Shown piece by piece: positions 1 through 4,757 of a stretch of DNA of 7,967 nt. The position numbers and the translations under genes were made by a program. Below the pieces are notes generated by a model. The model worked only from the letters and a program-made list of their open reading frames with translations, searched no databases and was not told the origin of the DNA. The stretch's first letter is position 1. Each line of letters starts with the position of its first letter. Source of the stretch: Omnitrophica WOR_2 bacterium RIFCSPLOWO2_12_FULL_51_8 (GTDB lineage Bacteria; Omnitrophota; Gorgyraeia; Gygaellales; Profunditerraquicolaceae); assembly GCA_001805895.1 (NCBI GenBank), contig MHHD01000031.1, forward strand, positions 3,510-11,476. Reading direction: 5' to 3'.

Positions 1-1
1 A

Positions 2-190
2 AAAGGCAATATCGCCGATAGGGAAATGTTCCATACCTTTAATATGGGTATCGGGATGGTCCTCTTTAGCCGGCCGCAGGGAGCGGAGAAGATCATCCGC
101 CATTTAGCAGGGCAGGGTTTAAAGTCATGGGTGATTGGAGAAGCGATAGAGGGGAGCAAGAAGGTGGAGATTAGGGGATTAGGAGATTAG
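2..190 (+). CDS. purM: Phosphoribosylformylglycinamidine cyclo-ligase (AIR synthetase), C-terminal 62 residues
   Basis: PurM closes the imidazole ring of formylglycinamidine ribonucleotide to give AIR, using ATP, in cytosolic purine synthesis. Only the 3' end is present; the reading frame enters at base 2 and stops at TAG 188-190. The visible residues include REMFHTFNMGIGMVL, the conserved PurM C-domain stretch (in the family usually EMxRTFNMGxGMv), followed by a helix with GAEKIIRHLAGQG and the end motif WVIGEAIEG. The last few residues (IRGLGD) do not look like family sequence. They are encoded by the start of a GATTAGG tandem repeat, so the original C-terminus has probably been altered slightly. 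The SPFH gene starts about 20 bases later, which suggests co-transcription. The identification is firm from the NMGIGMV block and from purD and purE nearby. Confidence 0.9.
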   Translation, partial: KGNIADREMFHTFNMGIGMVLFSRPQGAEKIIRHLAGQGLKSWVIGEAIEGSKKVEIRGLGD

Positions 191-200
191 GATATTGGAA
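169..200 (+). repeat. 8-bp tandem repeat (GATTAGGN) across the purM stop codon
   Basis: Four consecutive 8-bp units are visible: GATTAGGG (169-176), GATTAGGA (177-184), GATTAGGA (185-192) and a degenerate TATTGGAA (193-200). The purM stop TAG (188-190) lies in the third unit, and the last unit merges into the Shine-Dalgarno site of the next gene. It is a short simple repeat, probably from slippage or a degenerate intergenic repeat. No protein function is implied. Confidence 0.8.
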
Positions 201-205
201 GGAGG
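199..205 (+). promoter_or_regulatory. Shine-Dalgarno site choosing the SPFH start
   Basis: AAGGAGG lies 5 bases before ATG 211 but only 2 bases before the in-frame GTG at 208. The spacing favours ATG 211 as the real start. Confidence 0.7.
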
Positions 206-210
206 GGGTG

Positions 211-1089
211 ATGGCGTTAGACATTATTTATTTTGTAGCAATTGCAGCAGTAGTGGTCTTTTTTATGGGGATCAGGATCGTGCGGCCTACGCATCGCGGC
301 CTGATCGAGCGGCTGGGGAAATACAACCGCTTTGCGATGCCCGGATTCAACTGGGTAATTCCCGTAATAGAGCATATCTATCAGGTCAATACAACCGAGC
401 AGATGGTGGATGCCGAGCCGCAGGAAATTATCACTAACGATAACTTAAACGCCAAGGTAGACGCGCAGGTGTATTTCAAAGTTAAGGCCGATGAAGAGAG
501 CGTGAAGAGCTCGCAGTATAACGTGAACAACTACCAATGGCAGATTGTGAATCTGGCCCGTACCACCTTGAGGAATATTATCGGCACCCTGACCTTGAAA
601 TCCGCCAACAGCGAACGCGGCAAGATTAACGCCGAGCTGCACAGGACCCTGAGGGAAGAGACGGCAAGCTGGGGCTTAGAGATTGTCAGGACCGAGTTGA
701 AAGAGATCGACCCGCCCAAGGACGTGCAGGAGACGATGAACAAGGTGGTCAAGGCCGAGAACGAGAAAATCGCGGCGGTGGATTTCGCCACTGCCACCGA
801 GACTGCCGCCGACGGGCAGAAGCGGGCGGAGATCAAGAAGGCCGAAGGGATCAAGCAGGGCAGGATCCTGCAGGCCGAAGGCGAGGCCGAGGCGATAAAA
901 TTGGTGAATGAGGCGGCAGAGCATTATTTCGTCGGCAATGCCCAGGTCTTGCGCAAACTTGAAGCAGTGGAGCACGCCTTGGCGGATAACACGAAGATTG
1001 TGGTGCCGTCGAATACTGAACTGGTGAATGTCATCGGCGAAATGGCCGGCGTCCTGCCGCTGAAGAGGGAAGAGAAGAAAGAGAAGTAA
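211..1089 (+). CDS. SPFH/band-7 (stomatin/slipin-like) membrane protein
   Basis: A 292-residue protein of the stomatin/prohibitin (SPFH) superfamily. Residues about 4-19 form one N-terminal hydrophobic anchor. It is followed by RIVRPTHRGLIERLGKYNR, the classic band-7 opening with GLIERLGKY, then PGFNWVIPVIEHI. A central LREETASWGLEIVRTELKEI segment is the family signature. The C-terminal half, from about residue 180, is rich in Ala, Glu and Lys and should form the coiled coil used for oligomerisation. Such proteins form large membrane-associated rings and scaffold proteases or other membrane proteins; no partner such as NfeD is visible here. The gene lies 20 bases after purM, an unusual neighbour. 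Its last 53 coding bases are perfectly duplicated at 3019-3071. An alternative GTG start at 208 is possible. Confidence 0.88.
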   Translation: MALDIIYFVAIAAVVVFFMGIRIVRPTHRGLIERLGKYNRFAMPGFNWVIPVIEHIYQVNTTEQMVDAEPQEIITNDNLNAKVDAQVYFKVKADEESVKSSQYNVNNYQWQIVNLARTTLRNIIGTLTLKSANSERGKINAELHRTLREETASWGLEIVRTELKEIDPPKDVQETMNKVVKAENEKIAAVDFATATETAADGQKRAEIKKAEGIKQGRILQAEGEAEAIKLVNEAAEHYFVGNAQVLRKLEAVEHALADNTKIVVPSNTELVNVIGEMAGVLPLKREEKKEK

Positions 1090-1099
1090 TTGTAGGGAC
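1037..1099 (+). repeat. 63-bp direct repeat, copy 1 (3' end of the SPFH gene)
   Basis: Bases 1037-1099 are identical to 3019-3081 over all 63 positions. Allowing one mismatch at each end, the match runs 1033-1105 to 3015-3087. Copy 1 covers the codons for the last 17 residues (from EMAGVLPL), the stop codon, and the beginning of a GGGACAGCCCC motif. The copies are 1,982 bp apart and enclose the frameshifted secreted-protein gene and the AAA_14 ATPase. Copy 1 is in frame with the full-length SPFH gene, so it is probably the original. Confidence 0.95.
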
Positions 1100-1103
1100 A
1101 GCC

Positions 1104-1135
1104 CCACCGCTTTGCTTTGCGAAGCAAAGCGGTGG
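1104..1135 (+). repeat. Perfect hairpin after the SPFH gene (14-bp stem, 4-base loop)
   Basis: Arms 1104-1117 and 1122-1135 are exact reverse complements around the loop TGCG. The hairpin directly follows GGGACAGCCCC (1096-1105). No T-tract follows, so it does not look like an intrinsic terminator. The Shine-Dalgarno-like AAGGA of the next gene starts at its foot. Unlike the hairpin after repeat copy 2, it lacks the closing GGGGCTGTCCC arm, as if only half of a larger palindrome remains. Confidence 0.85.
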
Positions 1136-1145
1136 AAGGAAGAAA

Positions 1146-1575
1146 ATGAAGTTGATCTTGACAATAGTGATTGTATTTCTTTTAAGCTCTTCTTGCGTAT
1201 TTGCCGGTAATTCACAGCTTTTTGAAGTCAGTAAGGATGTTTTGCAGGCATCCTAATGGGGATGTTGCAGCTTTTGACGGTAATAACCAATGGCCAAAAT
1301 ATGCCCAGGGAGGAGAAGTGGAGTTTAATCTTTCCGAGCAGCAAAGAAATGAATTGCTATCTTTGATAGATAGACTCTTCAAGGATGACCTTAAGTATCT
1401 TTCATCTAAAATGACGAAACGTGAGGGATATGCGGAATATCTTGATTGGGCCGAGTTGGAGCCTAGTGAATACTTATATCTTAGCTTTATTTCTGCTGCC
1501 GCTGAGCAAGCGCGTAAGGCGTTGACCACGAAGACATACAAGGAATTAGAGCAAGTGTTGTGGCTTCACGATTAG
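1146..1575 (+). pseudogene. Small secreted protein, apparently frameshifted
   Basis: ATG 1146, with AAGGA 5 bases upstream, opens a 36-codon frame ending at TAA 1254-1256. It begins MKLILTIVIVFLLSSSCVFA, a clear Sec signal peptide with likely cleavage after VFA, followed by GNSQLFEVSKDVLQAS. From about 1250 a different frame (+1) continues without a stop to TAG 1573-1575 and reads HPNGDVAAFDGNNQWPK and onwards. That part is hydrophilic, with helical segments rich in Glu, Lys and Leu. Joined, the two give about 143 residues of coherent secreted protein, so the simplest reading is a single-base indel around 1245-1257. It could be a sequencing error, a real pseudogene, or less likely two overlapping genes. 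No family is recognised. The gene lies inside the segment bounded by the 63-bp repeats. Confidence 0.6.
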
Positions 1576-1640
1576 TGCGTCGGAAGGAAAGTTGTCTTTT
1601 AACAAAGTAATGAAAATAATGAAAAATTAGGTGGAATAGA

Positions 1641-1681
1641 AACCCGACTTTTTTAACTTGACAATATAAAAAAGTCGGGTT
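1641..1681 (+). repeat. 15-bp palindrome embedded in the ATPase promoter
   Basis: Arms 1641-1655 (AACCCGACTTTTTTA) and 1667-1681 (its exact reverse complement) surround an 11-base centre. The centre contains the -35 box TTGACA. The right arm fills the -35/-10 spacer and supplies the first T of the -10 box. This placement suits an operator or a strand-symmetric regulatory or mobile-element end. It also resembles a terminator stem, but the -10 box follows it directly. Confidence 0.85.
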
Positions 1682-1686
1682 ATAAT
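1658..1686 (+). promoter_or_regulatory. Perfect-consensus sigma-70 promoter, likely giving a leaderless mRNA
   Basis: TTGACA (1658-1663), a spacer of exactly 17 bases, and TATAAT (1681-1686) match the sigma-70 consensus at all 12 positions. Transcription would be expected to start about 6-7 bases after the -10 box, at 1692-1693, which is the GTG start codon of the ATPase. No Shine-Dalgarno site can fit in such a transcript. The alternative ATG at 1688 reads ATG-CCG-TGA and is useless. Confidence 0.85.
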
Positions 1687-1692
1687 TATGCC

Positions 1693-2982
1693 GTGAGCAA
1701 GAGGATAATCCGAAGGCAATTATTTCCTACGTTACTAAAGCACCTAAAGGCTGAAGAGATAACACTTTTGGTCGGAGCGCGACAAAGCGGCAAAACTACT
1801 TTATTAAAAGAGCTTATCCGCTACCTTCTTGAAGAAAAGAATGTCGGGAAGGAACGGGTATTCTATTTTAACCTTGACCTGATAACCGACCTTGATACAG
1901 TTTCCGATCAGAATGAATTTATCCAGACTATCAAGGCGTATTTGGCGCGCGTCGGAAATAAAAAAATTTATTGTTTCATAGACGAAGCTCAACGTATTGA
2001 AAATGCAGGCATATTTTTTAAAGGGATTTACGACTTAAGTTTGCCTGTAAAATTTATCTTAAGCGGTTCATCCGCGCTGGAAATAAAGAGCAAGATTGGC
2101 GAGCCGCTAACCGGGCGCAAGAGACTATTTCATCTTTATCCATTTTCGTTTAGGGAATTTTTAGACGCAACGGAGCCATCCTTAGGCAGCTTTCTCCGGA
2201 AAGAGGAAAGATTGCCGCAGCCGATTGTCCGCAAGCTGCGGGAGCTTTTAGATGAATATCTGATATATGGCGGGTATCCCAAGGTAGTTTTAGCCAATGG
2301 CCGCGCGGAAAAAATGGAATTCTTAGAGGAGATATATTCCGCGTATATAGAGAAAGATATTGTGGGTTTAATGAAGGTAGGCGAACCGCTCGTTTTTAAC
2401 GACCTTGTGCATATTTTAGCTTCTGAAGCAGGCAACTTGTCCAATATCCATTCAATTTCCTCGGCGCTAAAAATAGATCGCCGCAAAATAGAGAACTTTA
2501 TATCCATTTTAGAACAAACTTTCATCATCAAGGTTATCCATCCTTATTACCTTAATGTCCGCAAGACGATAAAAAAACAGCCAAAGATTTATTTTCTCGA
2601 TCAAGGTATATTGAATTTCGCCACACAGTTATTTTTTTTGTTTTCTAAGCATCCCGCGCGAGGGCAGCTCTTGGAAAATTTTATCGCCAGCCGTATAACG
2701 GCAGATTTATACTCCTCAGGAAGGCTTTCTTTTTGGCGCACCCGCGATCAGGCGGAAGTAGATTTTGTGATCACACGCGGGAATCAGATAATCCCTATAG
2801 AGGTAAAGGCGGGAGAATTAAGCTCTATGTCTGTATCACATTCCATGAGCAGCTTTATAAAACATTACGCCCCGCCAAAGATGTACGTGGTTAATCTTGC
2901 TTTAGAAGGGAGTCTGAGGCGGGCAAATACCAAGATAGAATATATCATGCCGTGGCGGATAGATAAGCTATTGCAGTCTTGA
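1693..2982 (+). CDS. AAA_14 / DUF4143 family ATPase with C-terminal nuclease-like fold
   Basis: A 429-residue protein with the two-part layout of the AAA_14-DUF4143 family. Near the N-terminus is Walker A, GARQSGKTT (28-36). IYCFIDEAQ (92-100) is Walker B with D97 and E98, and FILSGSSA (121-128) is sensor 1. A helical winged-helix-like region follows (about 249-286). The C-terminal part has AEVDFV (354-359) and IPIEVKAG (367-374), which resembles the D...ExK core of PD-(D/E)XK nucleases (D357, E370, K372). Family members are widespread, patchily distributed and of unproven role. The length is normal and no motif is broken. By eye it is more A+T-rich than purD and purE, in keeping with transfer. 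The GTG 1693 start has no Shine-Dalgarno site, and a perfect promoter ends 6 bases upstream. It lies within the segment bounded by direct repeats. Confidence 0.88.
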   Translation: MSKRIIRRQLFPTLLKHLKAEEITLLVGARQSGKTTLLKELIRYLLEEKNVGKERVFYFNLDLITDLDTVSDQNEFIQTIKAYLARVGNKKIYCFIDEAQRIENAGIFFKGIYDLSLPVKFILSGSSALEIKSKIGEPLTGRKRLFHLYPFSFREFLDATEPSLGSFLRKEERLPQPIVRKLRELLDEYLIYGGYPKVVLANGRAEKMEFLEEIYSAYIEKDIVGLMKVGEPLVFNDLVHILASEAGNLSNIHSISSALKIDRRKIENFISILEQTFIIKVIHPYYLNVRKTIKKQPKIYFLDQGILNFATQLFFLFSKHPARGQLLENFIASRITADLYSSGRLSFWRTRDQAEVDFVITRGNQIIPIEVKAGELSSMSVSHSMSSFIKHYAPPKMYVVNLALEGSLRRANTKIEYIMPWRIDKLLQS

Positions 2983-3018
2983 CCTTGTTTCGGGTTACCG
3001 AATTGCCGAATCTTATCT

Positions 3019-3081
3019 GCGAAATGGCCGGCGTCCTGCCGCTGAAGAGGGAAGAGAAGAAAGAGAAGTAATTGTAGGGAC
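3019..3081 (+). repeat. 63-bp direct repeat, copy 2 (orphan copy of the SPFH 3' end)
   Basis: Exact copy of 1037-1099, 36 bases after the ATPase stop codon. It encodes the SPFH tail including the stop codon, but nothing upstream of it continues the SPFH frame, so it is an orphan. After 3081 it diverges (GGGACT against GGGACA) and leads into a larger hairpin. It forms the right boundary of the 1.98-kb segment. Confidence 0.95.
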
Positions 3082-3142
3082 TGCCCCCCGCTGATTCGTT
3101 TTGCATTCGTAAAAGCGAATCAAGACGGCGGGGGCTGTCCCT
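3076..3142 (+). repeat. Long imperfect hairpin with GGGAC(T)GCCCCC ends
   Basis: The outer arms AGGGAC (3076-3081) with GTCCCT (3137-3142) and GCCCCC (3083-3088) with GGGGGC (3130-3135) flank a T-T mismatch. An inner stem pairs 3092-3102 with 3112-3122, with one G-T pair and a loop around GCATTCGTA. The design resembles REP-type palindromes, such as those moved by TnpA-REP transposases. No T-tract follows, so terminator function is doubtful. No transposase is encoded in the window. Confidence 0.75.
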
Positions 3143-3315
3143 TAAGTTTCGGGGGATTTTATGGGTACTGCCTTGGTTTGTTCCTCGCAGCACTACTCCA
3201 TTTTCCCCAGCGAGGAAAATGTCGCTCGGCGTAAATTTCTGCTCGCCCTCGCTTCGCTCGAGTACCGTAAGAAATATTGCGTACCTTCCATCGTTATATT
3301 TAACATAACATATAT
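3143..3315. other. Non-coding stretch with small inverted repeats
   Basis: I see no credible gene here. TTCCTCGC (3181-3188) is inverted at 3210-3217, with a competing inner stem TTTTCC/GGAAAA (3201-3206/3214-3219). ATTTCT (3235-3240) is inverted at 3270-3275 around a CTCGC-rich centre. The last 25 bases are A+T-rich and lead into the toxin-antitoxin promoter. This could be remnant mobile DNA, but nothing is recognisable. Confidence 0.5.
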
Positions 3316-3344
3316 TTGACAATTAAATGTACATATGGTATGCT
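3316..3344 (+). promoter_or_regulatory. Sigma-70 promoter of the toxin-antitoxin operon
   Basis: TTGACA (3316-3321), a 17-base spacer and TATGCT (3339-3344) form a strong sigma-70 promoter. Expected transcription start is near 3350-3351, giving a leader of only about 13 bases that begins at the Shine-Dalgarno site. The spacer contains the small palindromes TGTACA (3328-3333) and CATATG (3332-3337). ACATAT also occurs twice (3308-3313 and 3331-3336). These are plausible binding sites for the autoregulating antitoxin. Confidence 0.7.
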
Positions 3345-3350
3345 TGTTGT

Positions 3351-3355
3351 GGAGG
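3351..3355 (+). promoter_or_regulatory. Shine-Dalgarno site setting the antitoxin start
   Basis: GGAGG lies 8 bases before ATG 3364. It rules out the longer frame from TTG 3316, because that TTG is part of the -35 box. Confidence 0.75.
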
Positions 3356-3363
3356 CAAGAGAT

Positions 3364-3651
3364 ATGTTTACCGTGAATGAAGATACGACACTCGTCGGGA
3401 TTTCGGAATTAAGGACCAGTTTTGCCAAGGTGCTGGAGGCGTTAGGCAGGACCAAGGTGCTCTTGGAGCGGCGCAATAAGCCCATTGCGGTGATTGTACC
3501 GATTGAGAAGTATAACCGGATGGAAGCGCTGATTGAGTTGATCGAAGACACGGAATTAGGCCTGCTTGCCAAAGAGAGGGCCTTAAAGAGCGGACCGGAC
3601 GACTATATCGCTATCGCCGAGGCAAAAAGGAAATTAAAGCATAAAAAATGA
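3364..3651 (+). CDS. Phd/YefM-type antitoxin
   Basis: A 95-residue protein. Its N-terminal part, LVGISELRTSFAKVLEAL then KVLLERRNKPIAVIVPIEKYNR, is the Phd/YefM fold: a strand, a helix that inserts into DNA, then the xxNKPIAVIVPIExY block. The charged C-terminal tail, ending in a lysine-rich KRKLKHKK, is the part expected to wrap the toxin. In this family the antitoxin neutralises its partner and represses the operon. Here the partner is the RelE-like gene, whose ATG overlaps this stop codon (ATGA at 3648-3651), so translation is coupled. The start at ATG 3364 is set by GGAGG. The pairing with RelE is well known for YefM/Phd relatives; activity of this copy is inferred. Confidence 0.88.
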   Translation: MFTVNEDTTLVGISELRTSFAKVLEALGRTKVLLERRNKPIAVIVPIEKYNRMEALIELIEDTELGLLAKERALKSGPDDYIAIAEAKRKLKHKK

Positions 3652-3953
3652 GCGCGGTCTGGAAAGTTAGGATTCACCGCTTGGTCCTGGCGGGTGATTT
3701 TAAGCATATAAGCCATCCGCAGCAATCAGCTATCCTTAAAGCGATAGACAAGAAGCTCAGCCTTGACCCGCACGTATACGGCAAGCCCTTGGCAGGCGAG
3801 TTAAAAGGGTGCTGGAGATTAAGAGTTGGGGATTATCGCGTAATTTATAAGATACATCAAGAGGCGGTTGAAGTCTTAGTGGTAAAAGCAGGCATGCGCA
3901 GGGATGAAGCCGTATATATAGAGATGTTAAAACGGCTTCGGGTGTTGGATTAG
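3648..3953 (+). CDS. RelE/ParE superfamily toxin (RelE-like mRNA interferase)
   Basis: A 101-residue RelE fold protein. KPLAGELKGCWRLRVGDYRV (46-65) is the diagnostic RelE core. By comparison with E. coli RelE, R64 takes the place of R61, R84 that of R81, Y90 that of Y87, and R57/R59 replace K52/K54. The catalytic set for ribosome-dependent mRNA cleavage therefore looks conserved, and the toxin is probably functional. The gene overlaps the antitoxin stop codon by 4 bases and has no Shine-Dalgarno site of its own, as is usual for translational coupling. RelE versus ParE cannot be settled by eye, but the retained Arg/Tyr set argues for RelE. Confidence 0.88.
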   Translation: MSAVWKVRIHRLVLAGDFKHISHPQQSAILKAIDKKLSLDPHVYGKPLAGELKGCWRLRVGDYRVIYKIHQEAVEVLVVKAGMRRDEAVYIEMLKRLRVLD

Positions 3954-3997
3954 AATTAGGGCGGTCGGAGACAGTATGAGAAGAGGAGGGGTAATCT

Positions 3998-4354
3998 GTG
4001 AAGAGATTAGGCCAGATTATTAAAAGGTTGGAGTTGAGAAAGGCAAAGTTAAAAACCGCGGCGGCAGAGGTGTCCGGTCAGCTTCAGCGAATCGGCGCGC
4101 TAAAAATATATCTCTTTGGCTCGTTTGTCACCGGCCGGATAACGCCGTCCAGCGATCTGGATTTCTTAGCGGTGATGCCCAAGGCAAAAACCTCTAAACA
4201 ATGGTTAAGCCAGGTCTATAGAGAAATAAAGAGGCCGGTGGCCTGCGATATTTTCGTGTACAATGCGTTAGATTTTGAGAATTACAGAGAAAAGAGCGCT
4301 TTGTTAAGAGGAATTACCAGGAAGGGGAGGCTGATTTATGAAAAGAGAAATTAG
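3998..4354 (+). CDS. Minimal nucleotidyltransferase (MNT), partner of HEPN
   Basis: A 118-residue minimal nucleotidyltransferase of the DNA polymerase beta superfamily. YLFGSFVTGRITPSSDLDFL (38-57) carries the GSxxxG and SDxD motifs. D53 and D55 bind metal and D84 in CDIFVY is the third acidic residue, so the active site is complete. In characterised MNT-HEPN systems the MNT protein adds AMP to a tyrosine of the HEPN toxin to silence it. The HI0073-type relatives are less clear in function. The start is GTG 3998, with AGGAGG 8 bases upstream. Its 3' end overlaps the HEPN gene by 17 bases, which implies coupled translation. The gene lies 44 bases after the RelE gene, so both pairs may share the promoter at 3316. 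Confidence 0.87.
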   Translation: MKRLGQIIKRLELRKAKLKTAAAEVSGQLQRIGALKIYLFGSFVTGRITPSSDLDFLAVMPKAKTSKQWLSQVYREIKRPVACDIFVYNALDFENYREKSALLRGITRKGRLIYEKRN

Positions 4355-4751
4355 CGACGAATCCCGGAGATGGTTTCTTCAGGCAAAAGACGAGTTTCAG
4401 GACGCAGACGACTTAAGGAAAAGAAGCCGCTTCTATTTAGCGCTTTTTCATTTTCAACAGGCCGCAGAAAAAGCCTTAAAGGCCTTTCTTTACAGCGCAG
4501 TACCTTCGGAAGAGGTTTTTTTTACCCATTCTATTTATGAACTGGTAGAGATGGCGCAGGAAAATGATAGCGATTTTAAACAGATAAGCAAGGCCTCCAA
4601 GCTGGATGAGTATTATATACCGACCCGTTATCCCAACGGTCTTCCGGGGGCAGTGCCATCGCAGTTCTATCAGGATCCCGGCGAAGCCGAAGAGGCGATG
4701 CTTCTGGCAAAATCAGTCATCGAGATGGTAGGGGAAAAGCTGGACAGATAG
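4338..4751 (+). CDS. HEPN-domain protein, partner of MNT
   Basis: A 137-residue helical HEPN protein. RFYLALFHFQQAAEKALKAF (31-50) is the hallmark second helix and YYIPTRYPN (92-100) the conserved late loop of PF05168-type HEPN. Many toxic HEPN RNases use an R-x4-6-H motif in the C-terminal helix, and none is visible there. The only R-x6-H (R31, H38) sits in helix 2, a place normally conserved for structure, so RNase activity is uncertain. It overlaps MNT and has GGGGAGG 7 bases before ATG 4338. Its stop codon is 6 bases before purD, so it may be read through into the purine operon. It may be either a toxin or a non-toxic HI0074-like subunit. Confidence 0.86.
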   Translation: MKREISDESRRWFLQAKDEFQDADDLRKRSRFYLALFHFQQAAEKALKAFLYSAVPSEEVFFTHSIYELVEMAQENDSDFKQISKASKLDEYYIPTRYPNGLPGAVPSQFYQDPGEAEEAMLLAKSVIEMVGEKLDR

Positions 4752-4757
4752 CAGGCT

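Noticed and set aside
195..437. 80-residue open frame overlapping the SPFH start
   Set aside because: It lies out of frame within the SPFH gene, has no ribosome site, and its translation resembles no family.
1104..1135. Hairpin as an intrinsic terminator of the SPFH gene
   Set aside because: No T-tract follows; a ribosome site and start codon come directly after.
1158..1186. TTGACA at 1158 as a promoter
   Set aside because: No acceptable -10 box at 16-18 bases, and it lies in signal-peptide codons.
676..1215. Long antisense frame under the SPFH gene, and other minus-strand frames under purD, the fusion gene and the ATPase
   Set aside because: They mirror strongly coding + strand genes and have low-complexity Ser/Ala/Leu-rich translations without motifs.
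2946..2961. 14 of 16 bases match 973-988 (SPFH gene) upstream of repeat copy 2
   Set aside because: The offset differs by 9 bp from the 63-bp repeat, and the DNA between has no similarity. It lies in normal ATPase coding sequence, so chance is likely.
2945..3322. Antisense frame sharing a peptide with the antisense frame at 924-1127
   Set aside because: The shared peptide is only the reverse-strand reading of the 63-bp direct repeat, not a gene family.
3316..3363. Upstream extension of the antitoxin from TTG 3316
   Set aside because: That TTG is the -35 box, and GGAGG at 3351 points to ATG 3364.
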